A program made the position numbers and the translations under genes. Positions 31,081-41,553 of a DNA stretch of 64,000 nucleotides are shown here, piece by piece. The DNA lies in contig CM023454.1 of the NCBI GenBank assembly GCA_013339765.2, positions 140,990,593 through 141,054,592 on the forward strand. The letters are read 5' to 3'. Below the pieces are notes generated by a model. It was given only the letters and a program-made list of their open reading frames with translations, had not been told where the DNA came from and made no database searches. The DNA is from Haemaphysalis longicornis. Its lineage: Eukaryota > Arthropoda > Arachnida > Ixodida > Ixodidae. How positions within the stretch are numbered: the stretch's first letter is position 1; every line of letters starts with the position of its first letter.

Positions 31081-31284
31081 CGCCAACTCCGCGCTGGCGG
31101 AGCCGTCCCTTCGGGTCTCAAGATCACCGCCGCGCAGCTACGCCGCCTCGGCCGGTGCCCCTGCGGTGCCTTCCACTGCAGCTTCTTCGAGTAGAACCTC
31201 CGCTCGAACAATTCAAAGTTCCTGCCCCGCGGCCGCCAGGATTGACTGCGCCCTACTGATGCCGGTAACGCAATCAACCATAAT

Positions 31285-32111
31285 ATCTCTAGTAAATTTT
31301 AGATGCCAGAAAACTAACCGACAAACGTGTCCGATATGAGATGCACGCCTCCACTCTGAAGCAGTACCTCAATTCCTCCATTGTGCCCAAAAGTCTCGCA
31401 ATAGAAATAAAACCAGCCACATCTGAGTTGTCGCCTGCGAATAAGGAAAAGTGGGACAGTGTGCTCAAATCCGCTTCATTGGACTTGATACGCAGAATTT
31501 TCGATAACTACCAGACAAATTTTGAACTGCTGGTAAGGAACGAAAACATTCTCTTTCCCCATCAAAGCAAGTATGAGATCGAGTCATTGGCCTTGCACGA
31601 ATTAATGTTTCGAGATAAGCTGTCTCATGTCAAGGACCAAAAATTCTCGCTTGATAATGTTATCCTTAAACAAGACGGCTCCCCTGCTCGAACCTTACCA
31701 GTCACACAGCAAGAAGATGTCGAGATTAGTAACATAGTCAACTTGTCAGATGCGTTTTTGTCCAAAGCCAATTTGAGCATACTTGCTAGGGGTTTGCGTT
31801 TTTGCCCCACAGGGTTTTTTTCCGAATTCCAGCTTTTTAAAGATCTCGAAAATTTCGCCCGTACCATGATGTTAAGGGAATACGTTCATGATCGCGAAAC
31901 ATGTAGTGACACTGCTAAATTGCTTCCAAGCCTTGAACACTGGACACCACCCCCCCCCCCCCCCCAGCGGGACGAGTGCTTAGATATGTATATCAAAGCT
32001 GTGCAACAAGACATCATTGAAGCTTACAAAAAGCAGTCTACCTTCCGCCATAACCTCTCTATCAGTGAAAAAAATTCAATACAAACCCTCTCTCACGCAC
32101 TGATATTGTGA
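31285..32111 (+). pseudogene. PLE-A N-terminal domain
   Basis: The open frame includes ARKLTDKRVRYEMHASTL (starting upstream of the ATG at 31341), which parallels a similar segment in PLE-B (about 40560-40680). It continues with a helical region and a polyproline run encoded by a C-tract at 31949-31965, and stops at 32111. This domain precedes RT in Penelope proteins; its function is not known to me. Confidence 0.7.
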
Positions 32112-32932
32112 TTAAACCAGCTGACAAAGGTGGTGCAATAGTATTACTTAACCAGCTTGACTACTTCAAAGAAGCAGAGAGGCAGCTATCCTACAGCCGA
32201 TTTTAAAGAAATCGTTGCAGAAAAACTTACTCAATTGGTGAAGGATGGACTAATTTAAGAAAGAACAGCCCATTCACTTGTTCCGCTTAATCCTGTAGCC
32301 GGCAGGTTTTACTTGCTGCCAAAAATCCACAAAAAAGACAATCCCGGCCGCCCAGTCGTCGCGCGATAGGCACCATCACTGAACATATTTCGCGGTACGT
32401 GGACTCGATAATTAGCATACTACCGCCTACTGTTCCTTCCTATATTATAGATACTAACCACTTCCTTTCGGACGTTTTAGATTTGGATATACCCAGCAAT
32501 TCTCTCCTGGTTACAATGGATGTTGCGTCACTCTACATAAATATTCCGCACGACGATGGAATCCGAGCAGTAACTCACGCTTACAGGGAAGCAACCTTTG
32601 ACAAACTTGTTGATGGCTCTACACTAAGCTTTCCTGTTCGACTAATTCTAGAGCTTAACAATTTTGAGTTCGATGGGAAACACTACGCTAAAATAAGTGG
32701 CACATCTATGGGAACAAGCGTAGGGCCAAAGTATGCCAAGATATTTGTGGGCGTCCTAGAGGGAGAATTTGTGAATAGCCAGAGCCTAAAGCCACTCTAT
32801 TATAGGCGTTTCATTGATGATGTATTCCTGATTTGGACCCACTGTAACAAACCTGATAACCTCCATAGACGCGTTCAACTCTGCGCATCCCTCCATTTCT
32901 TTTTCTTACCAATACTCCCCGTCTACTGTTAA
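32112..32932 (+). pseudogene. PLE-A reverse transcriptase
   Basis: It starts with IKPADKGGAIVLLN; the following FYLLPKIHK-like segment lies in a broken frame (near 32305). Then from 32399 come LDLDIPSNSLLVTMDVASLY (motif A region), SGTSMGTSVGPKYAKIF (motif B), and YYRRFIDDVFLIW (motif C; FIDD at 32810-32821). The Lys-Pro-x2-Arg-Pro region and these motifs are characteristic of Penelope RT, which is related to telomerase. The frame breaks at 32932. Confidence 0.85.
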
Positions 32933-33569
32933 TTTTCTTGACGTAAACGTCATCGTCTCAGAAAGCAAACTGGTCAATAAACTGTACCGAAAACCGCCCT
33001 AGAAGCAACAGTACCTACATTTTCAAAGCAGTCGCGTCAATCATTGCAAAACCGGAATTCCCTATAGCCAAGCTCATCGTTTTCGTCGAATTTGCTCATG
33101 GGAAGAGGACTTCAATGATAATTGTAAGGCGCTACGCAGTGCACTTTTGAAACAAAAATATCCCGTTAAAATAATTGACAACGCTATAGACAGAGCACGA
33201 AACCTGAATCGCTCAGGCCTTCTCAGAGGCACCAATACCTCACACGACACCCCGCAAACGAACTTAGTCTTAACACATTTTGCATCTGTTCCCAAAGTCT
33301 CGTCTATACTAAGAAAGCACTATAACATTGTTACCCAAAGTGAGCGCCTAAAACAAATTTTTCCGGAGCCCCCACGGGTTGTGTACAGGAGAAACAAAAG
33401 CATTATGGATGTCCTGACCTCATCCAAAATAAGAACTCAAACGACCGGTGGAAGCAGTCCTTGCGGGAAGCCTCGATGTCAAATATGCACTCACATGTCC
33501 ACTACGGATACCGCGGTCAGTTCAGCCTCCGACTTTCGTCTAAAAATCGGAAGGAAACCTGAACTGTGA
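32933..33569 (+). pseudogene. PLE-A RT C-terminal and linker region
   Basis: Frames show VNFLDVNVIVSE, a shifted block with HFQSSRVNHCKTGIPYSQ, then from 33147 LVLTHFASVPKVSSILRKHY and FPEPPRVVYRRNKSI, and PCGKPRCQIC, a Cys-containing linker preceding the endonuclease. The same series occurs in PLE-C (42350-42900) and PLE-B (38371-38600). Confidence 0.8.
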
Positions 33570-33884
33570 TAGTTCCAATGTGGTATATTTGCTCGAGTGT
33601 ACGGTGTGCCACCTACAATACATCGGGCAAACACAAAAGTCGTTCAGACCTAGGTTTAATATCACAAGTCACATTCCAAAACTCTGCCATGTCTCCCGTT
33701 GTCAAAACACGTTAACCTTCCTGGGCACTCTTTTGACCACCTGAGAGCCACGATATTAGAATCTTGGTTTCGCTCTCACCATGATCGACTAATCCGCGAA
33801 TCGTACCTCATTTACGAGTTCAAATCGGCATCCGCAGGCATTAATGAGAATTTGGGGAAATTATCGTCTTTGGTGGATACCTAA
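33570..33884 (+). pseudogene. PLE-A GIY-YIG endonuclease
   Basis: The string VVYLLECTVCHLQYIGQTQ contains the GIY-YIG-like pair (VVY...YIG) with the PLE-specific Cys-x2-Cys between. It is followed in shifted frames by LSKHVNLPGHSFDHLRAT and RESYLIYEFKS. The enzyme makes the nick that primes reverse transcription in Penelope elements. Two frameshifts are present. Confidence 0.8.
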
Positions 33885-34745
33885 GCCATTTTCACCTTTT
33901 TCCTTTCTCTCTGTTTTGCCTTTCTTTCTTTTTTGTTTATTTCATTCGCCCTACCGAACACTGTCAGCCACCATACGTTCCCTCCCTCCCTCCCCACCCT
34001 TGTCTCTCTCCCTTTTTTTCGTGGAATAGTAGCTGCATTCCCAGTACGCCTCCGCTCCCGCGGGTTAAATTTGTTATCGCAAACGCGCCGTCCACCTCCG
34101 TCACTCACCATTTTCTATGAGCCCGGTTCCCCCCCCCCCCCCCCCTCCGCTTCTTGGGCAGTTTTTCATTCATTACTCACTTCTTTGAATGCCTCCAATA
34201 TGCTGTGACACGCTTTTATCATATACACGGAAACTTGTTCACCCTTTTGCTGGCACGTGCGCTGAGCGCTTCTGTGACTTCTGTGAACTTGTAAACTGCC
34301 CTGACATTCCCCACGCCGCCGGTAATTGGTATTTTCAGGACTGGAAGTGTCACCGGCGGCTTCCGTTCTGTATTTGTTGTTCTTGTGCTTTGCATTTCGT
34401 GTGTCGAGACGTTCCCTGCACCATTCATTTATTCGTGTATTTCGTACGAAAAGTGTTTTTGAACAGCTCCCTACCCTGTATTTTTTTATAGATGAAGTTG
34501 TATATTGCTGGGCTTTTTAGAAAAAAAGTTTGTCTTCATGTATAGTACCACATGTATAGTGGCCTCCCTTCCCTGTTCCATCGCCCCACACGCCAATGTG
34601 AACACGGGTGCATTGCAGCACACCTACAGCACCAATGTAAGCGTGCGTGGTCCTACCTTGTATGTTAATCAAGATGAAGGCTGGTCCTCCAGTCGAAACA
34701 TAAGTAAACCACTGTTGTTGGTTTGAATCGTGCGTTACCATTTTT
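33885..34745. other. Pyrimidine-rich sequence 3' of PLE-A
   Basis: Long CT-rich runs and a C-tract at 34130-34145. This is probably the 3' UTR and terminal region of PLE-A, but no shared terminus with PLE-C was recognised. Confidence 0.4.
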
Positions 34746-34748
34746 CTC

Positions 34749-34808
<60 letters not shown>
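34746..34808. repeat. (TA)n microsatellite
   Basis: A pure TA run of about 55 bp. Confidence 0.95.
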
Positions 34809-34811
<3 letters not shown>

Positions 34812-35030
34812 AAGCACTGTAGTTCTCCGCGGCACAATATTTCTCTCATTTCAATCTTATGTGTAATCATCATCACCTGTCATCCTTTTCAGTGATGCTT
34901 CATCTTCGTCACCTGTACATGATCATTATCATCCCTGAGGCTAGTGCTGCTTAGCTGCGCGATCGCCAAATAAACGGCGTCTGTCTCCTCCGCTCTATGA
35001 GTGAGCGACGTCTCCTTGAAGGCCTCTTTA
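34809..35030. other. Possible solo LTR-like sequence
   Basis: Between two TA runs lies sequence with ATCATCATCACC, a late AAATAAACGGCGTC and a short A-run end, reminiscent of gypsy LTR 3' portions such as gypsy-3. No partner copy is present, so the assignment is weak. Confidence 0.3.
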
Positions 35031-35171
<141 letters not shown>

Positions 35172-35461
35172 TGTCGCGTGGATTGTGTGTTAAGCAGGGC
35201 AATCCCCTGTTTAAGGTATGTAAGGGTCATTGCACTTGGTACAATCTCCAAGTGATGGATACGTGCCGTGTTTCTAGGATAGCCATCTAGTACGAAGACG
35301 ACGACACAAACGCGTGGCCCGGGCCCCCCGCGCGCTTCTCTCGGTCAGCCATTTTTGCTGAGATTGACGTGCTCTCTCGCCTTCCATTTTAGGCGCCCGC
35401 CCCTAATAAATCGGTGCAACACCGTACAGCCGATTTTGCCTGCGTCTATCGGGACGCAACA
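35172..35461 (+). repeat. Orphan LTR of a Ty3/gypsy element
   Basis: It starts TGTCGCGTGG directly after the TA run and ends GGGACGCAACA, with AATAAA at 35405-35410. It is followed after one base by TGGTGGAGGTGCGGGG, very like the sequence after the gypsy-1 LTR. It is 290 bp with TG...CA ends. Only about 45 bp of internal sequence follow before another TA run, so the body of the element is missing. Confidence 0.6.
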
Positions 35462-35462
35462 C

Positions 35463-35478
35463 TGGTGGAGGTGCGGGG
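35463..35478 (+). promoter_or_regulatory. Primer-binding site of the orphan LTR
   Basis: TGGTGGAGGTGCGGGG would pair with a tRNA whose 3' end reads CCCCGCACCTCCACCA. The close match to the gypsy-1 site supports a shared primer tRNA. Confidence 0.45.
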
Positions 35479-35504
35479 TATTGCCCACCGCTATGTCCTG
35501 TGAC

Positions 35505-35506
35505 AT

Positions 35507-35569
<63 letters not shown>

Positions 35570-35572
35570 TTA
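35505..35572. repeat. (TA)n microsatellite
   Basis: Interrupted TA repeats. Confidence 0.95.
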
Positions 35573-36060
35573 TACACGGAGGTTATTTCCGACGTTTCGA
35601 CGTCGAGACAAGAGAGCATACATGTCTAAAGGGTAAAGCAGGTTTACGAATGACCAAGGGGATACCACACACAAACATACGTGAATAACACAAACACGAA
35701 GCGGGTATCTTCCTTATTAGAAGAGTGAAGAAAAAATGAACAAAAATGAACAACGAAGAGAGAGACGCCAAGATAGTTGGGGGGAAAAGGGAAGAAAGGG
35801 AGAAGAAAGAGCACTGAACAGGAATTCGAGTGGTGGCGGAAACGCCAAAAGCTCAACAGCATCCGGAAGTGGGGTTGTGGAACAAAGGAGAGAAGGCAGT
35901 ATATATTCCGCCGCTAGCCGTCCCTATGCAAACGCCCAGACGGTCGAAGGGATCGCGTTTCCGTTGATTGAAAGCGAGTGTCCCGCCATATGTTCGGAAA
36001 GTGCGAACAAGGCATTTTACAGCCCGTTTATGGGCCCGTTCTAGGAGCTGATGCAATTAA
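35573..36060 (-). mobile_element. PLE-terminus-like fragment
   Basis: On the minus strand the sequence ends in GACGTCGAAACGTCGGAAATAA (near 35609-35588, quoted in two overlapping halves: GACGTCGAAAC and GAAACGTCGG). GAAACGTC is the 3' half of the hammerhead core seen at the other PLE termini. A clear CTGANGA partner was not found, so the ribozyme is degenerate or absent. The rest is non-coding. Confidence 0.4.
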
Positions 36061-36169
36061 ACGACGTTTTGTGGTCGTGCAGAAGGAAATGGTCCGCTAC
36101 CATTCCACCGTTCCACCGCCGGACGGACGCCTTCCGAGAACGGGGCGCTAGGCCGAGTTCTCAGGTCTT

Positions 36170-36735
36170 TTTAAGTGCGAATGCACTTCTTAAGCGACCC
36201 TAAATCACGCGTCAACCGCCGTCCGTCCGTCCGCAGCCTAGCAACGGAGCTAGCTAGCGTGCCTAGCAACGGCGCCGGATTTCCGACGCGTGAGGGCGCT
36301 CGCGTAGCGCCTCCTCTTCCCCCCTCGCCTACTCTCCAGCTCGCAACACCCTCTCTCGGCGCGCCAGCCAGGCCACTACACTATATAAAAAAAACAGCAT
36401 CGGCGCCCGGTTTCGATCCGAGGACGTTGCGGCCGCAGCGCGACGCTCTACCGACTAAGCCACGGAAGCCACGCTGATTTCAGAGTTAGGAACGCTCCTT
36501 ATCTTTAACGCATTCAAACTACGTCGTCAGCGGCGTTGCGTTGGCGACTCAGCGGCGTTATAGCGGCTTGATAACTGCGTGGTGTACACGTGATACTACA
36601 AACCCGATGGAAGAGATGGAAGAGAAGGCGGCGAGGCGGTGGGCTGCGGGTGCCGAGCGCAGGCGCCGTAATCGGGCCGACAACCGTGCATTCGCACTTT
36701 CACATTCTCCCCCTCGGGGAAATGCGGGGGACTTT
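36170..36735 (+). mobile_element. Helentron-like element, left arm of foldback
   Basis: The 5' end TTTTTAAGTGCGAATGCAC (inverted repeat at 36175-36186) pairs with GTGCATTCGCAC at 36686-36697, which lies before the hairpin TCCCCCTCGGGGA (36708-36720) and a T-run. The interior has GC-rich sequence, TATATAAA near 36380, a tRNA-like relic (36395-36465 on the minus strand, TGGCTTAGTCGGTAGAGC), and an Arg-rich frame at 36541-36741. It matches 37323-37896 in inverted orientation at roughly 95 percent. Confidence 0.65.
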
Positions 36736-37322
36736 TTTTAAGAGCTGCCACTCAGCAGCTCAGCGACAACCCGTGCGTCGCCGGTGTCTCCCATCCGCTG
36801 AGTGAAGAATGGGGGGGGGGGGGGAACCAGAACGCAATGTCCTGAAGGGGATGGAGGGGAAACGGAGAAAATAAACCACGATGGTTCGGTATCCGGCTTA
36901 GAAGACGACTGTAGGGGCACAAGGGAGGGAAAAAATATATTTTCAATGCGTAAAAATGTAACCAATCCGCGGGGGTAAATAGCAATAAGAGCGGCAAAGA
37001 TATGTACGCTCGAGTAATAACGCAGACCCCAGAATTGTAATGCCTATTTTCCTGGTTATGCGTAATATCTAAACGTTCAAATCTCCCAATCAATTTTTCA
37101 ACACATGTTTTGGGGAGAAGGTAAACAGAAGTTATTGCTGAAACAGCACCGGCACTAAGCAACATTAGTTAATTGTAAGATTGTGACGAAGAACTAGAGA
37201 AGGTTTCCAAAGTTATCCCACAGTCTTATAAAAGAGAGAGTAAAAATAAAAATAAAACGAGAAGAAGGATCGGTGTGAACACGAAGTGTGGAAAAGGAGA
37301 GAAGGAAGAAAAACGAAAACAA
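36736..37322. other. Spacer of the foldback
   Basis: About 590 bp between two convergent elements, with a G-tract at 36810-36823. No coding motif was recognised. Confidence 0.5.
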
Positions 37323-37896
37323 AAAATTCCCCCGCATTTCCCCGAGGGGGAGAATGTGAAAGTGCGAATGCACGGTTGTCGGCCCGCTTGCGGCGCTTGC
37401 GCTCGGCCCCCGCAGCCCACCGCCTCGCCGCCTTCTCTTCCATCTCTTCCATCGGGTTTGTAGTATCACGTGTACACCACGCAGTTATCAAGCCGCTATA
37501 ACGCCGCTGAGTCGCCAACGCAACGCCGCTGACGACGTAGTTTGAATGCGTTAAAGATAAGGAGCGCTCCTAACTCTGAAATCAGCGTTGCTTCCGTGGC
37601 TTAGTCGGTAGAGCGTCGCGCTGCGGCCGCAACGTCCTCGGATCGAAACCGTGCGCCGGATGCTGTTGTTTTTTTATATAGTACATGTAGTGGCCTGGCT
37701 GGCGCGCCGAGAGAGGGTGTTGCGAGCTGGAGAGTAGGCGAGGGGGGAGAGGAGGCGCTACGCGAGCGCCCTCACGCGTCGGAATTCCGGCGCCGTTGCT
37801 AGGCACGCTAGCTAGCTCCGTTGCTAGGCTGCGGACGGACGGACGGCGATGGACGCGTGATTCAGGGTCGCTTAAGAAGTGCATTCGCACTTAAAA
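37323..37896 (-). mobile_element. Helentron-like element, right arm of foldback
   Basis: The reverse complement of the left-arm element: 5' inverted repeat at 37879-37890, 3' partner at 37362-37373, hairpin at 37339-37351 and a T-run (A-run on the plus strand) at 37321-37326. Tail-to-tail orientation relative to 36170-36735. The Arg-rich frame is retained on the minus strand at 37213-37518. Confidence 0.65.
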
Positions 37897-38059
37897 AGGA
37901 AAGACATCAGCAAAGTGGGAAAAATCCACTCAACAAACGCTCACGCTCATTGAGTTCGGGAATCCGGCTCCGGCTACATACACAGCGCCACTGATACGGT
38001 TAGGTAGATGACAATGTTATAATCGCTGCAAGTGTGCCTGGGTCATCATTTATACCTTT

Positions 38060-38600
38060 TTGATTGTATTCAGTTGGTACATGAGGTATGATTCACGTTG
38101 TTTTCGTTCCCGGTTTGACCAAAACCCCGTCTCTAAGCGCGTAACGCTTAGTTTATCGAAGGAATGATCTGGGAGGCCGATGTCTTTGGAGAGGGGCAAG
38201 GTAGGGCGTGTTCAGGCGTGCGCTTTGTGATTATTTAACCGAAGCCCCAAAGAAGTCCCTGTTTGCCCTATATAATGCATTCCACACACATTGTGTTCAA
38301 TCAAATTATTCACAGTGGAAGTGTCACACGTCATGTTCCCGCGAATTTTTAAAGAGTACTCTTAGTTGGATCATTTACCAGTGCTTGTCTGTTTCATTGT
38401 CTTGCAGACAAGGCGCCGCGGTTTCAGGAATGGCCGGCATTCATTATGCGGGGACAATGAATTTGTCCTTGCGTTCACCAGTGTGTCTTTGAGGTTCCGG
38501 GATCGTCGGTAGAGGACGCCTGGAGCGGACGGAAACGCCCGTTTGAGGCATTCACTTTGTTCGAGAAACTTGTAGTGCCGCTTCAAGATGTTTTTTACGT
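38060..38600 (-). pseudogene. PLE-B linker and degenerate GIY-YIG endonuclease
   Basis: 38371-38586 encodes FPSAPGVLYRRSRNLKDTL, the linker block. Further downstream on the minus strand HNVCGMHYIGQTGTSLGL is the second half of the GIY-YIG core, and RESYLMYQLN the C-terminal block. The first half (VVYxLxC) is poorly kept and there are stops. Confidence 0.65.
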
Positions 38601-38799
38601 TAGGAAAGTTGGTGCTGTACGTTAAGCATAGGTCTGTTCGTTAGAGGTAATGTTTTGGGGGACAGTTAGCAATTAGGTCCACGTGGTTGAGTGTTTCGGC
38701 CTTTTTTATGGCGTTATCAGTTACACGCGCTGGGTACCCCTGCCCCTCCAGCATGGTTTTAAAATTTTTGACGTTGGTAGTGAAACCTTCCGCTTTTGA

Positions 38800-39853
38800 G
38801 CCGATTTATTTGAAACGGTTGGCCTGGCGATGAGGAATGCTATTCTTACAGTGACGTGGGTGGTCGTTTTGGTAATGCAGATATTGCTGGAGATCCGTTG
38901 GCTTCCGATACAGCTTTGTCGTGAATTTACCGTCTTCAATTTTCACGCTCACACCCAGGAAGTGTATGCTCTCTTGAGAGTAGGTGTGAGTAAAATTGAT
39001 GTTCGGGTGGGCAGAATTGTAACAGTCGATGAAGTGGAGGAGTTCATCCTCGCTGTAGGTCCAAATAAAAGATATCGTCAATGTACCTTTTGTATAGGAG
39101 GGGTTTTATGTTGGATTCAGACAGGAATGTGGCCTCTAACTTTCCCATTAACAGGTTGGCGCAGCTTGGTGCCATCTAGGTTAGCATGGCGGTTCCACTA
39201 ACTTCCCGAAAGTGCTCATTGTTGAATTCAAATGAATTTTGTTCTAAGACGAGGGCCTCTAACCTCGCAACTTCATGGCAGTCTGGGGTATCTGGCTGTT
39301 TATGGAGCGCATACATGCTGGTTAGTGCGGCTATTCCTTCGTCATGGGGGACGTTTGTGTAAAGGGAAGATACGTCAAGGGTTACTAGGTACGAGCCCTT
39401 TGGTACACGAAGATCCGAAATCACTCTGAGGAAATCCGTGGTGTCTTTTATGTACGAGTCCAGGACGCTGGGTATGGGCCTTATTAGCTTGTCCACAAAC
39501 CCCAATATGGGTTCGGTGATTGTGCCAAGGCCGGATGTGATCGGACGGCCTGGCTTGCCAGTTTTATGGACCTTAGGAAGCATGTAAAATCGGCCCGGAC
39601 TGGGTTGCACTGGTCGCATTAAACTGTGCTCACTGGATGTTATTTGTCCCCCGTCCAAGAGATCTTTTAATACTAAAGTAACGATTTTGGTGTGCTCAAT
39701 CGTGGGGTCCTCCAAAAGGCGCTCATAAAAGTTTGAATCATTAAGTTGCCGGTGCCCTTCTCGAATGTAATGTACAGTATTCATGATTACAATCGCTCCT
39801 ACTTTATCGGCAGGCATAATTGTTATGTCAGTTCTATTTTCCAAACCCTTCAA
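38800..39853 (-). pseudogene. PLE-B reverse transcriptase
   Basis: 39176-39853 shows ITIMPADKVGAIVIMN, GRFYMLPKVHKTGKPGRPI, LVTLDVSSLYTNVPHDEGI and SFEFNNEHFREVSGTAM. After a shift the minus strand at 39074-39085 encodes YIDD, and 38806-39081 continues with FIDCYNSAHPNINF, IHFLGVSVKIE and TTKLYRKPTD. All PLE RT blocks are recognisable and the catalytic Asp pair is kept; the frame is broken about 15 codons before it. Confidence 0.85.
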
Positions 39854-40120
39854 GCAGGCTTTCTCGGACTTTGTTAAATTATGCCGTTACCTTTGTGAAT
39901 GTCATTCACGCATGACATCTTTTGCACAGTGGCGATGTACAGATTCAGGCAGTCGTCACGTTGAGTGCTTGGCGTCCAATCCCTGTTTGGGCGTGTCACC
40001 GCATCTTGAACATTAGGAGGCTTATCTAAAAAGTATTCTCTTAGTGTTTAACTTCTAGCAAAGTTATCTAGGTCTTGAAGTAACTGGAATTCATTAAAGC
40101 AGCCTGTTGTGTACAGAAGT

Positions 40121-40690
40121 TCAGCCCTTCGAGAGTAGTTTTGTTTCATCAGGTGACAGGGCAGTATTAGATAAGTTTACGATAGCGCTGCCGCGTGGTT
40201 CTGTAGTAGGTTGGTTATCCACTATGCAAGAAAGTGGTTGAAGGTCGGGACTATAGTTGAAAGGCAGAGATTTCAGGCAAAGTAGGGTTGGGAACACTAT
40301 CTCGTCTGAGTTTGCGATTTTTTGTGTCTGCGAGGTCATGGTGCTTAGCTTTGTAGAATTCCGCAATGGAGTTTATTTCGTCTTGCAACAAGGGTTCATT
40401 GGAGCGGATAAGAGCTATGGTTCGGGCCATTAGCTGTTTCGGCTGTTTTTCGCTATGATTGTTGCAAATTTTTATAAGTTTGAGAGAAGCACTTAAGAGA
40501 ACGTTCTCCCATGCTAGATGGTCGTGATGATCAATGTTCATTATGGAAGGCGCGATACATTAGCGCGATACCTTGGGGTGATACCTTTAGGGGTTACTTC
40601 CGCTTTTAGGTACACTTGAAGCGCTGATTTATGAAGATCATGTGTTATTCGTTTTTCAGAAAGTTTTCTTATTTTTAGGAATGTGGCGCT
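40121..40690 (-). pseudogene. PLE-B N-terminal domain
   Basis: Three short frames carry KIRKLSEKRITHDLHKSAL (about 40690-40570), then WENVLLSASLKLIK (40541 on), then a helical stretch rich in Lys and Asn. The block parallels ARKLTDKRVRYEMHASTL in PLE-A. 39854-40120, between this and RT, is a poorly conserved spacer. Confidence 0.6.
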
Positions 40691-40799
40691 GTCGAATGTA
40701 GGCACAGAACCGGACTCACCATTTACATATCAATCAGTCCTAATGCGGGGACCAGGTGTGCCCGGCTGGCGTAGGTTATGGACAACGATAACAGAATAG

Positions 40800-40921
40800 G
40801 CTGGTTTCAGGGCGATATATATCTAAAAAATGTGTCAAATTATATAATACATAGATATATAACATATAGATATATATAAGATATATATACTATATATATA
40901 TATAGAGATATATATAGTATA

Positions 40922-40959
<38 letters not shown>

Positions 40960-40980
40960 TATATATATACATTTATAGCG
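40800..40980. repeat. AT-rich interrupted (TA)n repeat
   Basis: Imperfect TA/GATATA repeats. Confidence 0.9.
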
Positions 40981-41115
40981 AATCAGAATAAGAAATGAGG
41001 GGCTCGTATAAAATAACACAGAAATAAGAGTTGGCAGTCAAGAAACCTCAAAAAGCAAAGGGGAGGTTGTGGTAGATCATTGAAACTGATAAAGAATTTG
41101 GAAAGAAAGAAAGAA

Positions 41116-41165
41116 AGCGGAGAAAAAATCCCCGTCAGGTGGGATCCGAACCCACGACCTCCAGA
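41116..41165 (-). repeat. Half tRNA-like sequence
   Basis: The minus strand reads GGTCGTGGGTTCGGATCCCACC, best described as a 5-bp T stem GTGGG/CCCAC with loop TTCGGAT, followed by an acceptor-like CTGACGG. The 5' half is cut by the (TA)n run at 41181. It resembles a tRNA-derived relic placed just outside the PLE-C terminus. Confidence 0.45.
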
Positions 41166-41179
41166 ATACCGGTCTGGTG

Positions 41180-41180
<1 letters not shown>

Positions 41181-41223
<43 letters not shown>

Positions 41224-41231
41224 TATTTATA
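41181..41231. repeat. (TA)n microsatellite
   Basis: TA run directly abutting the left terminus of PLE-C. Confidence 0.95.
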
Positions 41232-41540
41232 TATATAAGGTTAGTAGAGACAGAGACAAACGAGAAAAACGTATAAAATAGAAATAAGTTTACTGACGTT
41301 TTAGGGAGAGGACTCCCTTTCTTCAGAGTACATAATAAGTTTGTTTCAGAGTTATATATATACAGAAAATGTAGCAATGGCGAGGCCAGGGTAAGAGGTG
41401 GGAGAGTTTGTACAAATGGATCATGGTTGGTGGGTAGCAAAAGAATGAAGAGAGAGCGGGTAAATAAATTATAAAAAGGATAATAAGAACACACAGTCAC
41501 GCGGCACGAACATGGGAAAAAAAAGAGAGAGAGAAGAACC
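41232..41540 (-). repeat. PLE-C left terminal repeat (inverted copy)
   Basis: Reverse complement of 44797-45100, from GGTTAGT at 41239 to AGAAGAACC at 41540. It contains a hammerhead-like motif on the minus strand. Confidence 0.8.
41291..41330 (-). ncRNA. Hammerhead ribozyme motif, PLE-C left terminus
   Basis: On the minus strand: helix I TACT/AGTA (4 bp), CTGAAGA (41326-41320), stem II AGGGAG-TCCT-CTCCCT (6 bp), then AAAAC-GTC, where the consensus is GAAAC. The G-to-A change at the conserved G12 position should inactivate this copy, while the right-hand copy at 45009 keeps the G. Confidence 0.6.
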
Positions 41541-41553
41541 TACCAGAAGAACC

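Larger units (their letters stand above)
31285..33884 (+). mobile_element. PLE-A: Penelope-like retroelement
   Basis: A single Penelope-type coding region with N-terminal extension, reverse transcriptase with the PLE-typical FIDD box, and C-terminal GIY-YIG endonuclease, broken into about five frames. The order and motifs match PLE-B and PLE-C in this window. Upstream sits the SGNH ORF; downstream is pyrimidine-rich sequence. Terminal repeats were not delimited. Confidence 0.8.
38060..40690 (-). mobile_element. PLE-B: Penelope-like retroelement
   Basis: Minus-strand element with the same domain order as PLE-A. The N-terminus begins near 40690 (KIRKLSEKRITHDL), RT spans about 39850-38800, and a degenerate GIY-YIG lies near 38360-38060. 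It differs enough from A and C to be a separate family. It ends against TA-rich sequence upstream (40800-40975). Confidence 0.78.

Noticed and set aside
33885..34520. Cys-rich frame at 34189-34491 as a secreted peptide
   Set aside because: No signal peptide, no partner copy, and it lies in low-complexity pyrimidine-rich sequence next to a PLE.
35573..35620. Full hammerhead ribozyme
   Set aside because: Only the GAAACGTC half is present; no CTGANGA partner at a suitable distance.
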